Assembly: GCA_016793325.1 (NCBI GenBank)
Contig: JAEUKI010000031.1
Span: 248,001 to 312,000 of the forward strand
From: Myxococcales bacterium
Lineage (GTDB): Bacteria > Myxococcota_A > Polyangia > Polyangiales > Ga0077539
Reading direction: 5' to 3'
Length of the DNA: 64,000 nt
In this document: one piece after another, positions 48,060 through 55,733 of the stretch
How positions within the stretch are numbered: the stretch's first letter is position 1
Layout of the letters: every line of letters starts with the position of its first letter
Notes under the pieces: generated by a model
What the model was told of the DNA's origin: nothing
The model's input: the letters and a program-made list of their open reading frames with translations, nothing else
The model's database searches: none
Translations under genes and position numbers: made by a program

Positions 48060-50591
48060 ATGGATCGATGTCCCGTCTGTCAGAGCGCACTTCCGCCCGA
48101 ATACGCGGGCGCGAGCTGCCCGAGCTGCGGCGTGCGGCTGCCATCCGCGACGAAGAGCAGGATCTCGCTCACGCCGCTCGGGACGCCGAAGCCGCGTCCG
48201 CCCAGCGATCGGCCGCCTGTTCCTGCGGAGGACCGATGGGACATCTCCGACGATCCCGCGCCGTCGCCGTATCCGCCGGCGACCGACGTTCCCCTCGGTG
48301 CGCCGGTCGCGCCGAGCAATCGGCCGGCGCCGCCGACGACGCCCGTGTCCGCGAGCACGAGGCCCGCGGATCCCCTGCGCGCGACGCTCGGAATCGGCGA
48401 GCTCTCGATCCCAAGCGCGCCTGCGACGCCGAAAAATGTCGACGACCCCGACTCGGGCTCCGTGCGTCCGCCGCCGAGCGCGCCAGGGCCCTCGGGCGCT
48501 CAACGCGGTGACGGTCAACCGACGCCCACGCTCGCGCTCGAGTCGAAGGACCTTCGCGCGATGCTCGTCGCGAAGGCTCAGGCCGCAGGCGTGATTCCCT
48601 CTGCCGCGACCAACGCGAAGCCCGCGCGCGTCGGTTCGACGACCATCGGCCACGACGAGCCCGTCGCGAACAAAGCACAAGCGCCGTCGTCCGCAGGGAC
48701 GAGCTCGCGCCCCCCAGGCAGCGAGCCGAGCACGCGAAGCACCATGGTGTTCTCGGCGTCCGAGATGGCCTCGGCGGCCGCCGCGAAGTCCGCTGCGACC
48801 GCGCCGACGAGCGCCCCGTCGAGCGCAGGAACCACGGGAAAATCCAAGCCCGCGGACCCTCTCACCTCCACGATCGGCATCGGCGTGAGCGCGTTTGCGC
48901 TCGCCGAGAGCGCGAAGCTCGCGACGCCCGCGAAGCCCGCACAGCCCGCGCCCGAGCCCGCGAAGCCCGCCGCGACTCCATCGTCCGCCGGACGCATCGG
49001 AGCGCAGCCCGCAGCGCCCGACGCGAGCGGACCCAACATCCGCGGGACGCTCATCATGTCCGCGCCGCTCGTCGCGCAGTCCGCGCAATCACCGGCGCAA
49101 TCGAAGCCCGCCGCGAGCGCAACACCAGCCGCAGAGCCCGCGAAGGCTCCGGCGAGCGCCGCGTCCACGAGCCGCGACGCGAGCGACGAGCTCCGGATCT
49201 CGAGCACGATCGTGGGGCACGCGCCGGTCGCCGCGGCGCGACCCGCGTCGACTCCACCAACGAAATCACTGTCGCAAACGCTGGTAGGCACCTCGCCGCT
49301 CGCCGCGTCGACCCCGTCGACGAGCGACGCGAGCGCGACCGGCGCGAAGGTTCGCGAAGCTCCACCACCCTCGACGCAAGAGTCGAGAGCGCCGGCGCCG
49401 TCGTCGCTTCCGTCGCTCACGAGCACGCTCGTGCACGGCGCTCCCGTCGCGCCGAGCGAGGGCCGTTCGCCTGACGATTCGCAGAGCCAAACGACTTCGA
49501 GCGAGCCCCCGCCGCCGGCCCGCGCGCCGACTCCGCCCGTCGGCTCCGCGACGCTCCGCGATGGAACGCCCGACTCCGCCGCGTCTGCGCGCACCGCCAC
49601 GACGCCCGCTGGCTTCGCCGCGACGCTCGAGCACAACGCCGTGACCGGTGATCTCGGCGCGGTCGCGCCGAAGCGCGAGCCGCCCACGCCCTCGTCGCAG
49701 CCTGTCTCGGTACAACCCACGCCGAAGACACCGACGAAGCCGCCCGTGGCGACTGCATCGACGCCGCCGAGCACGGCGAGCGCGCAGCACAAGGCCGTGA
49801 GCACTCCGTCGGCGCGCCCGGTGATCGCCGCGCTCACGCCGGGGTCGCCCGACGACGCCTCGAGCCGACGCCGCGCGCAGAGCCAGGCCGAAGACGCGCC
49901 CGAGGTCGGCGAATCCGCGCTGCGCATCGCGCTCGCGACGGCGGGGACGGTGGTCATCGCGAGCTCTGTTCCTGCGCTCTTGAAAGACGCGCTCGCGGCG
50001 GCGACGTGGACGATCCCGGGCGTGATCGCGCTGGTGCTCGCGTTCGTCCCGATCGGTCACGCGACGCGCGCGTTGCTCGCGTTCGCGCCCGCGTTGCCCG
50101 CGCTCGCCGTGCGCGCGATGGGCTGCGAAGGCCACTCGGTGTCCGGCGCGCTCGCGCTGACGGCGCTGCTCGCGTTGCTGCCAGCGGCGCTCTTGTTTCG
50201 CTCGCACTACACGCGCAGCCGTCGCGCGCGCTTGCTCGTCGCGGGCGGGCTCGTCGTCGGTGTGGTGTGGGCGCTGCTCCCGGGCGGAGGCGCCACGCTC
50301 GCGAGCGGCGGAGGTCCGTGGGCTGCGACGCACTTGCCCGCGCTGTCGTTCTTCGCCGTGGCGCTGTTCTCGCTGAGCGCGTTTGTTCCGGGGCGCAGTT
50401 CGATGGGGACCGCGGTGTGGGCGATCCTCGCGATCGTGTGGGCGACGATCCCCGCGCTCGGAAGCCGCGCCGAACAGTTCGCCCCGCGCGCGCTCGACGC
50501 GCTCTCGCTCGCGGGCCTCGGCGCGATCGCGTCGACCACGCTCGCCGCGCTGCTCAGCGTGTACGCCGCGCCCGACGACCCGAAGGGATGA
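48060..50591 (+). CDS. Zinc-ribbon, low-complexity protein with ten T-[LIM] motifs and C-terminal membrane helices
   Basis: 843-residue protein. The N-terminal CPVC...CPSC (C4, C7, C20, C23) is a zinc ribbon. Residues 25-620 are rich in Pro, Ala, Ser and Thr. Embedded there are about ten degenerate copies of T-[LIM]-x-x-x-x-x-[VL]-A with a preceding S, G, Q or A: ATLGIGELSI (108), STTIGHDEPV (193), STMVFSASEM (227), STIGIGVSAF (270), GTLIMSAPLV (329), STIVGHAPVA (382), QTLVGTSPLA (406), STLVHGAPVA (455), and weaker ones at 497 and 521. The last 200 residues hold about seven helices in the membrane. Function unknown. ATG 48060 chosen over the upstream in-frame start (48024) because the zinc ribbon begins there. 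Confidence 0.75.
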   Translation: MDRCPVCQSALPPEYAGASCPSCGVRLPSATKSRISLTPLGTPKPRPPSDRPPVPAEDRWDISDDPAPSPYPPATDVPLGAPVAPSNRPAPPTTPVSASTRPADPLRATLGIGELSIPSAPATPKNVDDPDSGSVRPPPSAPGPSGAQRGDGQPTPTLALESKDLRAMLVAKAQAAGVIPSAATNAKPARVGSTTIGHDEPVANKAQAPSSAGTSSRPPGSEPSTRSTMVFSASEMASAAAAKSAATAPTSAPSSAGTTGKSKPADPLTSTIGIGVSAFALAESAKLATPAKPAQPAPEPAKPAATPSSAGRIGAQPAAPDASGPNIRGTLIMSAPLVAQSAQSPAQSKPAASATPAAEPAKAPASAASTSRDASDELRISSTIVGHAPVAAARPASTPPTKSLSQTLVGTSPLAASTPSTSDASATGAKVREAPPPSTQESRAPAPSSLPSLTSTLVHGAPVAPSEGRSPDDSQSQTTSSEPPPPARAPTPPVGSATLRDGTPDSAASARTATTPAGFAATLEHNAVTGDLGAVAPKREPPTPSSQPVSVQPTPKTPTKPPVATASTPPSTASAQHKAVSTPSARPVIAALTPGSPDDASSRRRAQSQAEDAPEVGESALRIALATAGTVVIASSVPALLKDALAAATWTIPGVIALVLAFVPIGHATRALLAFAPALPALAVRAMGCEGHSVSGALALTALLALLPAALLFRSHYTRSRRARLLVAGGLVVGVVWALLPGGGATLASGGGPWAATHLPALSFFAVALFSLSAFVPGRSSMGTAVWAILAIVWATIPALGSRAEQFAPRALDALSLAGLGAIASTTLAALLSVYAAPDDPKG

Positions 50592-50612
50592 CGCGTTCGT
50601 CCGACGCGCGCG

Positions 50613-51176
50613 CTACGCTCGGCTGTTCCACAGGACGTCGGTGCGGCCGCGCGCGAAGTTCTCGTAGCGCGCCATCACGAAGAGCGCGTCGCTCAGGCGA
50701 TTGAGGTACTTCACGACGAACGCGCCGATCGGCTCGACGCGCGAGAGCGCGATCGCGTCTCGCTCGGCGCGGCGACACACGCAGCGCGCGACGTGGAGCT
50801 GCGCGGCGCCCACGGTGCCTCCTGGGAGAATGAAATTCTCGAGCGGCGAGAGCGACTCGCTGAGCTCGTCCATCAGCTCTTCGAGCGCGACGACGTGGCG
50901 CTCTTCGATCTGCGGAACTTTGAATTTCACCTTGTCCTCTTCGAGGATGCAGAGGTCGCTCCCGAGGTGAAATAGCTCGTTTTGAATCGTGGCAAACGCT
51001 CGCGCGAGCCGCTCGTCGAGCCCCGCTGCGACCGCGACGCCGATCGTCGAGTTGAGCTCGTCGACCGTGCCGTACGCCTCGATGCGCAGCGAGTCCTTCG
51101 GGACGCGTTGTCCGCCGCCGAGTCCGGTGGTCCCGTCGTCACCCGTCCGCGTGTACACCTGTGTGATCCGTGGCAT
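50613..51176 (-). CDS. Cob(I)alamin adenosyltransferase, PduO type
   Basis: 187-residue protein that transfers adenosine from ATP to cob(I)alamin to make adenosylcobalamin. Motifs: [21 protein letters not shown] (ATP loop), [56 protein letters not shown] and [20 protein letters not shown]. All match the PduO/MMAB family at full length. A source of B12 for mutases or isomerases elsewhere in the genome is implied. It is divergent from the rubredoxin gene and converges on the T-[LIM] repeat gene. Confidence 0.95.
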   Translation of the reverse strand: MPRITQVYTRTGDDGTTGLGGGQRVPKDSLRIEAYGTVDELNSTIGVAVAAGLDERLARAFATIQNELFHLGSDLCILEEDKVKFKVPQIEERHVVALEELMDELSESLSPLENFILPGGTVGAAQLHVARCVCRRAERDAIALSRVEPIGAFVVKYLNRLSDALFVMARYENFARGRTDVLWNSRA

Positions 51177-51250
51177 GTGTGCGTGGATGCCACAACCGCG
51201 TTGGGGTGTCGCGCTCGCTTGCGATGTTGATAGTCTCCGTCACACCGACG

Positions 51251-51427
51251 ATGGCCGACCCACGAACGAGGCGCTGGCGCTGCGCCGTATGCAATCACAT
51301 CTATGACCCCGCGGAGAGCGACCCCGCGAGCAACATCCCCGCGGGAACGCCCTTCGAGAGCCTCCCGGACGACTGGTGCTGCCCCGAGTGCGGCGCCACC
51401 AAAGCCGACTTCGAGCCGATGGGCTGA
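51251..51427 (+). CDS. Rubredoxin
   Basis: 58-residue iron carrier. [13 protein letters not shown] and [19 protein letters not shown] contain the two CxxC knuckles (CAVC and CPEC) and the typical rubredoxin fold residues. ATG 51251 puts the first Cys at about residue 10, the usual place. It is divergent from the PduO gene. With the RIC gene 276 bases downstream on the same strand it could act as electron donor to the di-iron centre; this is inference. Confidence 0.95.
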   Translation: MADPRTRRWRCAVCNHIYDPAESDPASNIPAGTPFESLPDDWCCPECGATKADFEPMG

Positions 51428-51703
51428 GCGCGCTCGCCGCCAGCGACCCGCGTAGCGCGCGGCGATCAGCCAGAGCTTCGTCACCATCGATCGCACCGCG
51501 AGCGACCAGCCCGTGCGGCGAATGCTCTTCGCCGACGGCAGCGCGACGAGCACCCAATTCAGCGCCCGCCGCGGGCACGCGCGTCGCGCTCATCGTCGCG
51601 ATCGACGAGCAGCGCCCGTGCGCGTCGCGCGCGTCGCGGGGGCTCCTCACGGCCTGGTTCTTGAAACAGTACCATCATGTCCGTTGATCGAAAAGGAGAC
51701 CCT
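51428..51703. other. 276-base region between rubredoxin and the RIC gene
   Basis: No complete gene. Residues of protein-like character occur in two different plus-strand frames (for example FVTIDRTASDQPVRRMLFAD around 51479-51540, then AAGTRVALIVAIDEQRP around 51560-51610), which could be a decayed, frameshifted gene; the evidence is weak. It should also contain the RIC promoter. Confidence 0.3.
51693..51698 (+). promoter_or_regulatory. Shine-Dalgarno of the RIC gene
   Basis: AAGGAG lies five bases before the ATG at 51704 and fixes that start. An in-frame ATG at 51677 is not supported. Confidence 0.75.
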
Positions 51704-52414
51704 ATGCACGTGCAAGAGAGCGACAAAGTCGGCGAAATCGCAGGGCGCTATCCAGCCACGATCGCCGTGTTCGAGCGATTCGGCGTCGACTACTGCTGCG
51801 GCGGAAAGCGCAGCGTCCGCGAAGCCGCCGAGCGCGCAGGCGTCGAGCCAGGGACCCTCGTCGGCGAGGTCTCGCGCGCGGCGAGCGAGCTGGTCGAGGA
51901 CGAACCGCGTGCGCCTGCCGAGCAGAGCTTGCGCGCCCTCATCCGTCACATCAACGAGTCGCACCACGTGTTCACGCGGAGCGCGATGGACGTGATCGAG
52001 CGGACGTTGCCCAAGGTGCTCGCGGCGCACGGTGCGGTGCATCCCGAGCTCGCGGCGATCGGCGAGGCGGCGAGGGCGCTCGTCGACGACCTCGGGCCCC
52101 ATTTGCTGCGCGAAGAGCGCGTGCTCTTTCCGTGGATCGAAGCGGCGGAAGCGGCGATCGAGCGCGGAGCGCGCCCGCCCTCGGCGCCGTTCGGCTCCGT
52201 GCAAAACCCAGTGCGCGTGATGGACGCCGAGCACCTCGAGGTCGCGCGATTGCTCGAGACCCTCACGAGCCTCACGGCGGGCTACGAGATCCCCGCGTGG
52301 GCGTGCCCCACTGCGACGGCGCTCTTTCGAACGCTCGGGCAGCTCGATCGTGACCTTCGGCGACACGTGCACCTCGAGAGCAACGTGCTCTTTCCGCGCG
52401 CGATCGCGCTGTGA
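51704..52414 (+). CDS. ytfE: Iron-sulfur cluster repair di-iron protein (RIC / YtfE / ScdA)
   Basis: 236-residue hemerythrin-type protein that repairs Fe-S clusters after nitric oxide or oxidative damage. The N-terminal ScdA_N part is GEIAGRYPATIAVFERFGVDYCCGGKRS, including the conserved CCGG. Then come the His ligands in INESHHVF, LGPHLLREERVLF, VMDAEHLEVARLL and HVHLESNVLFPRA, which bind the di-iron centre. Length and motif order are canonical. The nearest relevant partner is rubredoxin upstream; NO-sensing control (for example NsrR) cannot be read from the upstream bases. Confidence 0.94.
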   Translation: MHVQESDKVGEIAGRYPATIAVFERFGVDYCCGGKRSVREAAERAGVEPGTLVGEVSRAASELVEDEPRAPAEQSLRALIRHINESHHVFTRSAMDVIERTLPKVLAAHGAVHPELAAIGEAARALVDDLGPHLLREERVLFPWIEAAEAAIERGARPPSAPFGSVQNPVRVMDAEHLEVARLLETLTSLTAGYEIPAWACPTATALFRTLGQLDRDLRRHVHLESNVLFPRAIAL

Positions 52415-52426
52415 ACTCGCGCTCGA

Positions 52427-54400
52427 TCAGCGGAGCATGACCTCGCCGACGCGGCTCGCTCCCGCGGGCATCGCGACGAGCTGAACGAAGTCCGCGGCCG
52501 CGGGTTGCCGAAAGCCCCCCGTCGGCGAAGCGCCGACCGCTGCGATCGCGCCGATCGTTCCGAGCGTTGGAGCGCCGACGACGAGGGCGGGATCGCCGCT
52601 CGGCGTGTGCAAGATCGACGCGCTCAGCTGGTTCGTCCCCGAAGGCGCCGACAACGAGACCGCGTCCACTGCAGAAAACCCGCTCGCCCCGCGGTTGACG
52701 TAGACGTTGACCGACACGTTGGGGCCGCTGCGGCCGAGGTACGCGATGTCCAACCGACCCGCGCTCTCGGCGTCGCGCGCGAGGTCGAACACAGGCAAGA
52801 AGCGCTGCACGGGCTCGGACGCGATCCCGAGCGTCGCGCCCATTCGCGTGACAAATGACAGGTCGGACACGACGTCGCTGCCCGAGTACACGACGAGCAC
52901 AGGCCCCATCATCGCCGTCGTCGACTCGGTCTCGGTGGCCCACTCGTGATCGCCGTCGTTGTCGACGTCCCCGAGGCACCCGAGCGCGCCGCCGAAGCGC
53001 CGTTCGGACGCAGGACGCAGCCGCCGCTCGGCCGAAAACGAGCGGCCGACGCCGCGGTACATGTACACGCTCGGCGTCGCGCTCTGCGGCGCGCTCACGA
53101 TCAAATCGTGGGCTCCGTCGCCGTCGAGGTCGCACGCGCCCGCGAGCGCGGCTCCGAAGCGCGATCGTTCGTCGACGGGCTCGACCGTGGTGACCAACGT
53201 TCGAACTGCGCTCGAAGGGCCCGATGGACCGCCCCAGTACACGGTCACGCGGCCGTTGTTCATTCCGTCGGGAGCGTTTTCGTCCGCGATCGCGAGGTCG
53301 CCGTAGCCGTCGCGATCGAGGTCTCCTGCCGCGGTGATGTTCGAGCCGAACGCGGTGCTCGACGGCGGAGCCTCGAGGACGATTGGCGTCGTGGCCACCG
53401 CGTTGAGCCCGCCCAAGAACACGAACACTTTGTCTCGCGGAACACCTCCGACCGCGAAGTCCGAGTACCCGTCGCCGTTGACGTCCCCCGCGCGCGCGAT
53501 GACATCGGACGCCGCGTAGCCGCTCGCGAGCGAGAGGGGCCCCGTGAACGTCGGCATCGCGCCCCCGCCCATCGGAGGCGTCACGACGTACACGCGTCGA
53601 ACGCCGCTCACTTCGGCGCTGACGATCAGCTCGTCGCGACCGTCCCCAGTGAAGTCCGCGGACGCGCCGAACGCCGCGCGAACGCGACGCGCGGACGCAG
53701 CGTTCGCCGCGGGCAGCGGCGTCGGATCGGGCACGAGTCGAAGGGACCACACGGGTGATTGACCCATCGCGTTGACGAGCTGCCAGTAGACGTACCCCGT
53801 CGTGAACATCGCGCGCTGGGCAGCGTCGAGCGTGAACGTCGCGACCGACACGCCCGCGGCGATGTTCATCGAAGCCCCAGCGAGCTCCGAGAGACACGCG
53901 GCGTCCGCGCACAAGCGAACCCTGTTGCCCGACACGTCCGCGGGGACGTCCGCGAACCGCAGCTCGAACGTGGCCCCCTGCACGAACGACCCCGACATCG
54001 GCGCGATCGGTCGCCCGACTCGAACGCACCGCCCGCTCGACGCGTCGCCGACGAAGCTCCCGGCGTCGCAGCCGCCCACGCACCGGCCCTCGACGCACGC
54101 GAAGCCGACGAGCCCTTCGCCGGTCGCGCAGCGAGCGCCGCATGCACCACAATTCAAGCTGTCTCGCTGGGTGTCTACGCAGCGCCCTCCGCACACGGTC
54201 TCGGACGCAGCGCAGCGCGCGTCCTCGGGCTGCTGCGCGTCTCGGATGTCATCAGCCGCCTGCGTGTCGTCCGGGGCATCGACGGGGTTCGATGCGTCCG
54301 CGTCGAGGCCCCCTTCGACGACGGTGAAGCGCGATCGCAGCGAGCACGCCGCTGCGAGAGATGACCACACAATCAAGAACAACGGCGATTTGCTGTTCAT
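52427..54400 (-). CDS. FG-GAP repeat lipoprotein with Cys module
   Basis: 657-residue lipoprotein. Signal peptide KSPLFLIVWSSLAAACS with lipobox AAAC (C19), Asp/Ala linker, then CGGRCVDTQRDSLNCGACGARC, a 47-residue Cys module like those of the proteins at 1753 and 55734. FG-GAP elements follow: ADFTGDGRDELIVSA, GDVNGDGYSDFAVGG, GDLDRDGYGDLAIAD, CDLDGDGAHDLIVSA and GDVDNDGDHEWATET, the D-x-D-G-x-D calcium loops of an integrin-alpha-type beta-propeller. Its ATG (54398-54400) shares one base with the stop of the upstream PEGA-like gene, so they are translationally coupled. Converges on the RIC gene. Confidence 0.85.
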   Translation of the reverse strand: MNSKSPLFLIVWSSLAAACSLRSRFTVVEGGLDADASNPVDAPDDTQAADDIRDAQQPEDARCAASETVCGGRCVDTQRDSLNCGACGARCATGEGLVGFACVEGRCVGGCDAGSFVGDASSGRCVRVGRPIAPMSGSFVQGATFELRFADVPADVSGNRVRLCADAACLSELAGASMNIAAGVSVATFTLDAAQRAMFTTGYVYWQLVNAMGQSPVWSLRLVPDPTPLPAANAASARRVRAAFGASADFTGDGRDELIVSAEVSGVRRVYVVTPPMGGGAMPTFTGPLSLASGYAASDVIARAGDVNGDGYSDFAVGGVPRDKVFVFLGGLNAVATTPIVLEAPPSSTAFGSNITAAGDLDRDGYGDLAIADENAPDGMNNGRVTVYWGGPSGPSSAVRTLVTTVEPVDERSRFGAALAGACDLDGDGAHDLIVSAPQSATPSVYMYRGVGRSFSAERRLRPASERRFGGALGCLGDVDNDGDHEWATETESTTAMMGPVLVVYSGSDVVSDLSFVTRMGATLGIASEPVQRFLPVFDLARDAESAGRLDIAYLGRSGPNVSVNVYVNRGASGFSAVDAVSLSAPSGTNQLSASILHTPSGDPALVVGAPTLGTIGAIAAVGASPTGGFRQPAAADFVQLVAMPAGASRVGEVMLR

Positions 54401-55503
54401 CAGAGCTGTCCCCCGATCACGAGCGTGCCCCCGCGGCCGTCGAACACCGGCGCGACGTACGCCGCGCGCGCGCGTGCGCTGGACCGTGGCGCGAGCACCC
54501 CCCAGAGGGTCGCGCCGATCGCGACGCTGGCGCCGACCGAGAGGGCGACGACGCCGAGCGTTCCGGTGAGCTCGGCGCCGCGGATTCGGGCGTCGAATTG
54601 CTGGCCCGACTCGACGCACAGGACAGCGCTGCCCGCGGTCGCCGCGGACGCTGCCGTCGATTGGCGACAATCGCTCTCGATCGCGCCCGCTGCAGCGAAG
54701 TGCGCGCCTCCGAGGGCCGCGCCCGTGACGATCACCGCGCCGCCGACGCCGACGAGCACCCACGGAGCCACGGGAGCGCTCGCGGTGTCGCGCTCGCTCA
54801 CGCGGGCGTCGCGCGAGACCGTCGTGTTCGGCGGTGGCTGCGAGGGCTGCGAACGCGGCGCTTCGACCGTCGTCCGCGGGGGCTCTTGCGTCGCGGTCGT
54901 CGGGTCGGGGTCCGCCGGCGCGACGCGGTCGAGCGTGATCGCGACGTCGGTCACGCGGCCTGCGATCGCGTCCACGGTCGTGCGCGTGGGGCGCAATCCG
55001 GGGCCGTCGGTGACGACCTCGATGGTGCCAGGAGCGACGGGCAGGCTCAGCCCCCACAGCGCTTCGGCGAGCGGCTGGCCCGCGACCGTGACGCGCGTTG
55101 CACGCGGCGCATCGGGAGGAACGCGCACCACGACCCGCGCGACCCGCGCGCGAAGCCCTGTGGCCAGCTCGCTGCACGCTTGCTCGATCGCAGCGCGGTT
55201 GCGGAGCGCGCTGTCTGCGCGCGCCTCGCGCTCGCACGAGGTGGCGGCGTCGAGCGCCTGAACGAGCCTCCCGACGCGCTCGTATTCGAGGGCGATGAAG
55301 AGCCGATGGGACGGCGTCCACTGGATCGCTCCAGCGCGTTCGAGCAGCTCGACCGCGCGCGCGTGATCCCCCGCGTTTGCCGACGCCTCGGCTTGCGTGA
55401 GCAGCTCTCTGCGCGCGAGCTCGTTGGCCGACTGCGCGTAGCCCTCGACGGAGCACAGCACCACGGCGAGCACGCACGCTCCGAACGTCCCGCGCGCGCT
55501 CAT
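54400..55503 (-). CDS. Envelope protein with TPR-like and PEGA-like parts (paralogue of 29781 gene)
   Basis: 367-residue exported protein. Signal peptide RGTFGACVLAVVLCSVEGYAQ, TPR-like helices (25-115: AEASANAGDHARAVELLERAG), PEGA-like beta part (120-210: RVTVAGQPLAEALW, GTIEVVTDGPGLRP), Pro/Thr linker, then two hydrophobic segments and a C-terminal VFDGRGGTLVIGG tail. Matches the product at 29781-30890 part for part. It is translationally coupled to the FG-GAP lipoprotein (one-base overlap), suggesting they act together at the outer surface. The ATG at 55501-55503 starts the signal peptide; the longer frame upstream has none. Confidence 0.72.
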   Translation of the reverse strand: MSARGTFGACVLAVVLCSVEGYAQSANELARRELLTQAEASANAGDHARAVELLERAGAIQWTPSHRLFIALEYERVGRLVQALDAATSCEREARADSALRNRAAIEQACSELATGLRARVARVVVRVPPDAPRATRVTVAGQPLAEALWGLSLPVAPGTIEVVTDGPGLRPTRTTVDAIAGRVTDVAITLDRVAPADPDPTTATQEPPRTTVEAPRSQPSQPPPNTTVSRDARVSERDTASAPVAPWVLVGVGGAVIVTGAALGGAHFAAAGAIESDCRQSTAASAATAGSAVLCVESGQQFDARIRGAELTGTLGVVALSVGASVAIGATLWGVLAPRSSARARAAYVAPVFDGRGGTLVIGGQL

Positions 55504-55655
55504 ACGACGGCGCTCTCGAACGAAATCACAAACACCACGTTCGCCACGATCGTTGGTGTAGCCGCGCTCTCGCCGACCTCGCTGTCGTACGAACATATGG
55601 CCGACCGCCCAATCGCCTGCGCGCCCGCGCGATCGCGCGTTTTCTCCTCAGAAAC

Positions 55656-55670
55656 GCCGACGCTGTCGGC
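55656..55670. promoter_or_regulatory. Palindrome in the divergent promoter region
   Basis: GCCGAC-GCT-GTCGGC, 6-base arms around three bases, in the 230-base gap between the divergent PEGA-like gene (55503) and the large lipoprotein gene (55734). It may be a regulator site, or a chance structure in GC-rich DNA. Confidence 0.25.
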
Positions 55671-55733
55671 ATTCACGGCTGAGGACGACGTCTGCGTTGT
55701 CGCTGCGTCGTCTCGAACAGGAGTGAAGGGTCG

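Noticed and set aside
51677..51703. Upstream ATG (51677) as the RIC start
   Set aside because: A good Shine-Dalgarno (51693-51698) precedes the ATG at 51704, and family proteins begin there.
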